Of a DNA stretch of 37,056 bases, positions 34,183 through 37,056 are shown piece by piece. The stretch covers positions 1 through 37,056 of the forward strand of contig NZ_JMKW01000025.1 of assembly GCF_000686565.1 (NCBI RefSeq), written 5' to 3'. Position 1 is the stretch's first letter. Every line of letters begins with the position of its first letter. The stretch comes from Helicobacter bilis ATCC 51630. Lineage in GTDB: Bacteria; Campylobacterota; Campylobacteria; Campylobacterales; Helicobacteraceae. The notes below the pieces were generated by a model. That model did not search any database, was not told the origin of the DNA, and saw only the letters and a program-made list of their open reading frames with translations. A program made the position numbers and the translations under genes.

Positions 34183-37056
34183 CTAAAACACAACCCTACC
34201 ACCAATATTAAATCCTAAGCCAAAGTTTTTATCAAATACACTGCTTTGTAAGCTAAGACTGCCATTTAAATACCATCTACCAAAGCTATATTCTCCACCA
34301 CCTGTAAGGAATACATAAGACTTATAGCCTTGAGCTTTATATCTCATATTAAAGTTATTTACAGAATCACCTATATTGCCTATACTTGTAGTTGTAGTCC
34401 CACTAGAATCTACATTATTTTGTAAAATGATTGCATCTTGCTTTAATTGAGCGACTATAAAAATATAGCTTTGATTTGCAAAGTATTTACGACCATCTAT
34501 ACCTATATTTACGCTTATAGTTTGTCTTATGTTATCATCTGTATTCATAGCAAATATAGGTGTATTATCACTCTTTCTTTTAAAGCCACTTGAGCCTAAT
34601 ACATAATACGATAATCCTGCAAAAGGTTTTACAATATAACCCTTTTTCATTAAAAAAGCATAACCATAAGTTGCATTTAAATCTACATTAGAGAGTGTGT
34701 AGCTATACTCATCTTTAAAGAGAGCAAGTAAGTCAAAGTTATTAATTTGAGAGTTTTGTTTCTCATTTGTAAAGCTAAAGGCAGTATTGAGTGTTACATC
34801 TATTTCATGGTTTTCAATGAAAGTCCTTGTATAGATTCCAGCAAACATATTGTTTGAATTATTTGAAGTAAAGCCATTATTATTGCCATTAAATGTGCCA
34901 TAGCCATAACCACCATACGCACCAAATGCAGTTTGGAGTTTATCTACAAAATAATCATATCCTGCATTAAAGCCATAAAGTTGAGCCGAGCCAGTCTTTG
35001 AGAAGTTAAGATTACCTAGCATATTAACCCAAGCATGATTTGGATATTCTTCTCTATTATTAAATCTCATGATTAAATCTGCTAAGGTATCAAACCATAC
35101 TTCATTTGAGTTGTTATCAGTTGTAACATCACTTTGTATATCTGTTACTCCATTGTTTGCATTTTGTGTGTTTGTGTTAGAGCTACTTGCTAGAGTAGCT
35201 ACACTACTTCTATAAACTGCATTACTATTTGTATTACCACTTACTATATTATTAATAGCTGCTATTCTTGTGTTTGTATTAGAATCTAGACTTGCTAGTT
35301 TTAGCTTCTCTGCTTCCCTTAATGCTGCTTCTAAATTCTTTTGATAGTTTTGCATAGCTATATAGCTACTAGCACTACCATGAATGCTAGCTACTCTTGC
35401 TAGACGATTTAGCTTTGCACTCTCCATTGATAGTGTGAGTGTATGAAGTGTTGATGCTTTATTCTCTAGGTTTGAGACATGATCTATTGCTGTATCTAGA
35501 GTCCTACCTACTTCTAGGAAATACTCTAGGTTTCTTGAGGCAGCTAGAGTTTGGTCTAGGTTTATTAAAAACACAAGTGAAGATTTATCATCATAGAATA
35601 GATTTTTTAGAATCTCATAGCTATTTGCACTCTCTTTTTTAATCGCATTTATCCATGAGTTATTTCCACCTGCTTCCATGTATAAAGCACAATCAAATGT
35701 GCTAGATTCTGCATTACATAAAGGCTTTTCTGTATTGCCCTCTATGAAGTTATTAATATCTACTTTATTGATTTTAAAGCCTATTGTTGTATCATTTACG
35801 ACTTTTTCTATATCGATATATTTACCATCTATGCTACCGCCTTTATAAGTGAGTGAAAAGCTATTTTTCATCTTTTGTTGTGCGTAATCATAGCCTCTGT
35901 TTGCTTCAGTAGCGTTAGCATTGCTACCAAAGCCACAATACTTGCCATCTTGTTTGCATTCTTCTTGTTTATCTTGCTGACTTGGCTTTTGTATGAGATT
36001 GCCTTCATTATCAGTTGAGCCTATGCCATTTTCTACTACATTGCCATTAGAATCTGTTTGGGCTTTATCCATATCCCATGGATTGTCTTTGCCATTTGTT
36101 GTGAAGTCGGTTTCTTGTTTTGTATTGCCATTGCTTCCTGTTTGGCAGTCTTTATTTGTGCATTGTCCGCCATTGGTGTGTTCTGTTTTTATGGTTGTAT
36201 TGCCGTTGCTTTTATCAAAAGTCGTAGTATAATCCCCTTGTGTGTAAGTGTAGCTTATAGATTCTGCTTTTATGAGATTGTATTCTACGCCCTTGCTACC
36301 ATTAGTATTAAGCTGACTGCTTATACTCGATAAAGTCTTAGAATCTGCTATATCTGCCTGTAATGCCCCTGTGCTTCCGGGTGATATGTCTAGTGTTGCT
36401 TTGCCTTTGATATTCATACTTGCATTTTTTATTTCATTGTTGCTAGAGTCATTTGGATTTGCTTGAATGCTAAAAAGGATTTTACCTTTGTTATTAAAGT
36501 TTCCTGTTACTTCTATATGTCCGTTAGCTCCCAAATCTATTGTATTGTAGTTATTGAGATTACCTGTGAGATAGAGTGTCGGTTTATCTCCACTTACAAA
36601 GCCATCATCGATTAGAATCTTTCCATAGTTATTTAATGCACCTTTTGTGAGTTCGGTTTGCTCTATTAAGATATTACCACCATTTGCAACTTGTCCTGTG
36701 CTATTTGTAATATTATCATTTGTCATAATATCTGGCAAGACTAGATAATGTTTGCCATCACTTGTTGTGATATATGTGCCACTTGCGTTTTTGTAATCTG
36801 ATTCTGTTTTTTCATTATTTCCATTTGTGTTTTTATTAGATTCTATAAGCTTTGCTATCTCATCACCACTCATATTTTTTAGGTCTTTAGAATCTACGCT
36901 TACATTTAGGTATTTGTCAAACTTTTGGTCTATGTTTTCGCCATTAGCATTTAACTCAATTTTCATAACACCGCTATGCTTGCTCGAGTCTTTTAGGTGT
37001 AAAAGCTCATTGACATTTAGGGCGTTAGCTGTGATTTTTGAAGCGCCGTTTGTGAT
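34183..37056 (-). CDS. autotransporter (type Va), 3' part; 5' end outside the window
   Basis: The frame is open to the window edge: codons from 37056 read in frame into the ATG at 36966, so that ATG is internal and at least 957 residues are present. The visible passenger has beta-helix-like text (LYLTGNLNNYNTIDLGANGH) and an Asn/Gly/Thr/Lys-rich part with several Cys (CTNKDCQTG, CKQDGKYCG). A helical linker (LEVGRTLDTAIDHVSNLENK and MESAKLNRLARVASIHG) leads to a C-terminal barrel of about 290 residues ending in GGRVVF. The linker and barrel resemble VacA-like Helicobacter autotransporters. Probably a surface-exposed or secreted adhesin or toxin-like protein; the passenger's role is unknown. 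Confidence 0.85.
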   Translation of the reverse strand: MTNGASKITANALNVNELLHLKDSSKHSGVMKIELNANGENIDQKFDKYLNVSVDSKDLKNMSGDEIAKLIESNKNTNGNNEKTESDYKNASGTYITTSDGKHYLVLPDIMTNDNITNSTGQVANGGNILIEQTELTKGALNNYGKILIDDGFVSGDKPTLYLTGNLNNYNTIDLGANGHIEVTGNFNNKGKILFSIQANPNDSSNNEIKNASMNIKGKATLDISPGSTGALQADIADSKTLSSISSQLNTNGSKGVEYNLIKAESISYTYTQGDYTTTFDKSNGNTTIKTEHTNGGQCTNKDCQTGSNGNTKQETDFTTNGKDNPWDMDKAQTDSNGNVVENGIGSTDNEGNLIQKPSQQDKQEECKQDGKYCGFGSNANATEANRGYDYAQQKMKNSFSLTYKGGSIDGKYIDIEKVVNDTTIGFKINKVDINNFIEGNTEKPLCNAESSTFDCALYMEAGGNNSWINAIKKESANSYEILKNLFYDDKSSLVFLINLDQTLAASRNLEYFLEVGRTLDTAIDHVSNLENKASTLHTLTLSMESAKLNRLARVASIHGSASSYIAMQNYQKNLEAALREAEKLKLASLDSNTNTRIAAINNIVSGNTNSNAVYRSSVATLASSSNTNTQNANNGVTDIQSDVTTDNNSNEVWFDTLADLIMRFNNREEYPNHAWVNMLGNLNFSKTGSAQLYGFNAGYDYFVDKLQTAFGAYGGYGYGTFNGNNNGFTSNNSNNMFAGIYTRTFIENHEIDVTLNTAFSFTNEKQNSQINNFDLLALFKDEYSYTLSNVDLNATYGYAFLMKKGYIVKPFAGLSYYVLGSSGFKRKSDNTPIFAMNTDDNIRQTISVNIGIDGRKYFANQSYIFIVAQLKQDAIILQNNVDSSGTTTTSIGNIGDSVNNFNMRYKAQGYKSYVFLTGGGEYSFGRWYLNGSLSLQSSVFDKNFGLGFNIGGRVVF

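Noticed and set aside
1-37056. tRNA, rRNA, CRISPR, insertion sequence or prophage genes
   Set aside because: Looked for in the sequence by eye; none seen. A covariance-model search could still find a small RNA.

Overview
The window is about 37 kb of AT-rich DNA (roughly one third G+C by eye) from a Campylobacterota bacterium, most probably an enterohepatic Helicobacter. Evidence: an LPP20-family lipoprotein, a FrpB-type TonB-dependent receptor, a Helicobacter-style autotransporter with a large C-terminal barrel, bacteriohemerythrins, a glycosyltransferase switched by a poly-G tract, and very frequent use of the heptamer AGAATCT/AGATTCT. I cannot name the species. I saw no rRNA, tRNA, CRISPR array, transposase or prophage module; this is mostly chromosomal core with scattered accessory features.

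Layout. 1-3.2 kb: tyrA, a FadL-type outer membrane protein whose promoter spacer holds a poly-A tract, and a YqaA-like membrane protein. 3.5-9.1 kb, minus strand: dnaB, a CapA-family lipoprotein, gatA, and three genes of unknown function. 9.1-12.9 kb, minus strand: a tightly packed murC - CvfB-like - AtpZ-like run, then a low-molecular-weight phosphatase. 13-19.2 kb: a membrane metallophosphoesterase, a frameshifted (phase-OFF) family 8 glycosyltransferase, an LPP20 lipoprotein divergent from purU, an extremely acidic 52-residue protein and an N-carbamoylputrescine amidase-like enzyme. 19.2-22.7 kb: a hypothetical gene, a lipoprotein, a radical SAM/SPASM protein and a secreted hypothetical. 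23-28.8 kb, minus strand: transketolase, a two-helix small membrane protein, and the two subunits of a class I fumarase separated by two tandem hemerythrins. 29-37 kb: a SurA-like chaperone, ridA, a small beta-barrel protein, a TonB-dependent receptor with a His-rich loop, and the 3' part of an autotransporter running off the right edge.

The strongest unusual signal is a repeat of about 155 bp inserted in frame in two unrelated genes, the CvfB-like RNA-binding protein and the putative amidase. It encodes the same 51-54 residue peptide in both and carries an internal palindrome in one copy. The CvfB-like gene also holds a second, 73 bp element with 12 bp terminal inverted repeats, also read through in frame. 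This resembles in principle the Rickettsia palindromic elements, which insert in frame in protein genes.

Functionally the window combines cell-wall synthesis and replication housekeeping, surface variation (poly-G glycosyltransferase, poly-A FadL promoter, autotransporter), metal uptake, and central carbon metabolism. In the last, an oxygen-sensitive Fe-S fumarase is arranged around oxygen-binding hemerythrins.
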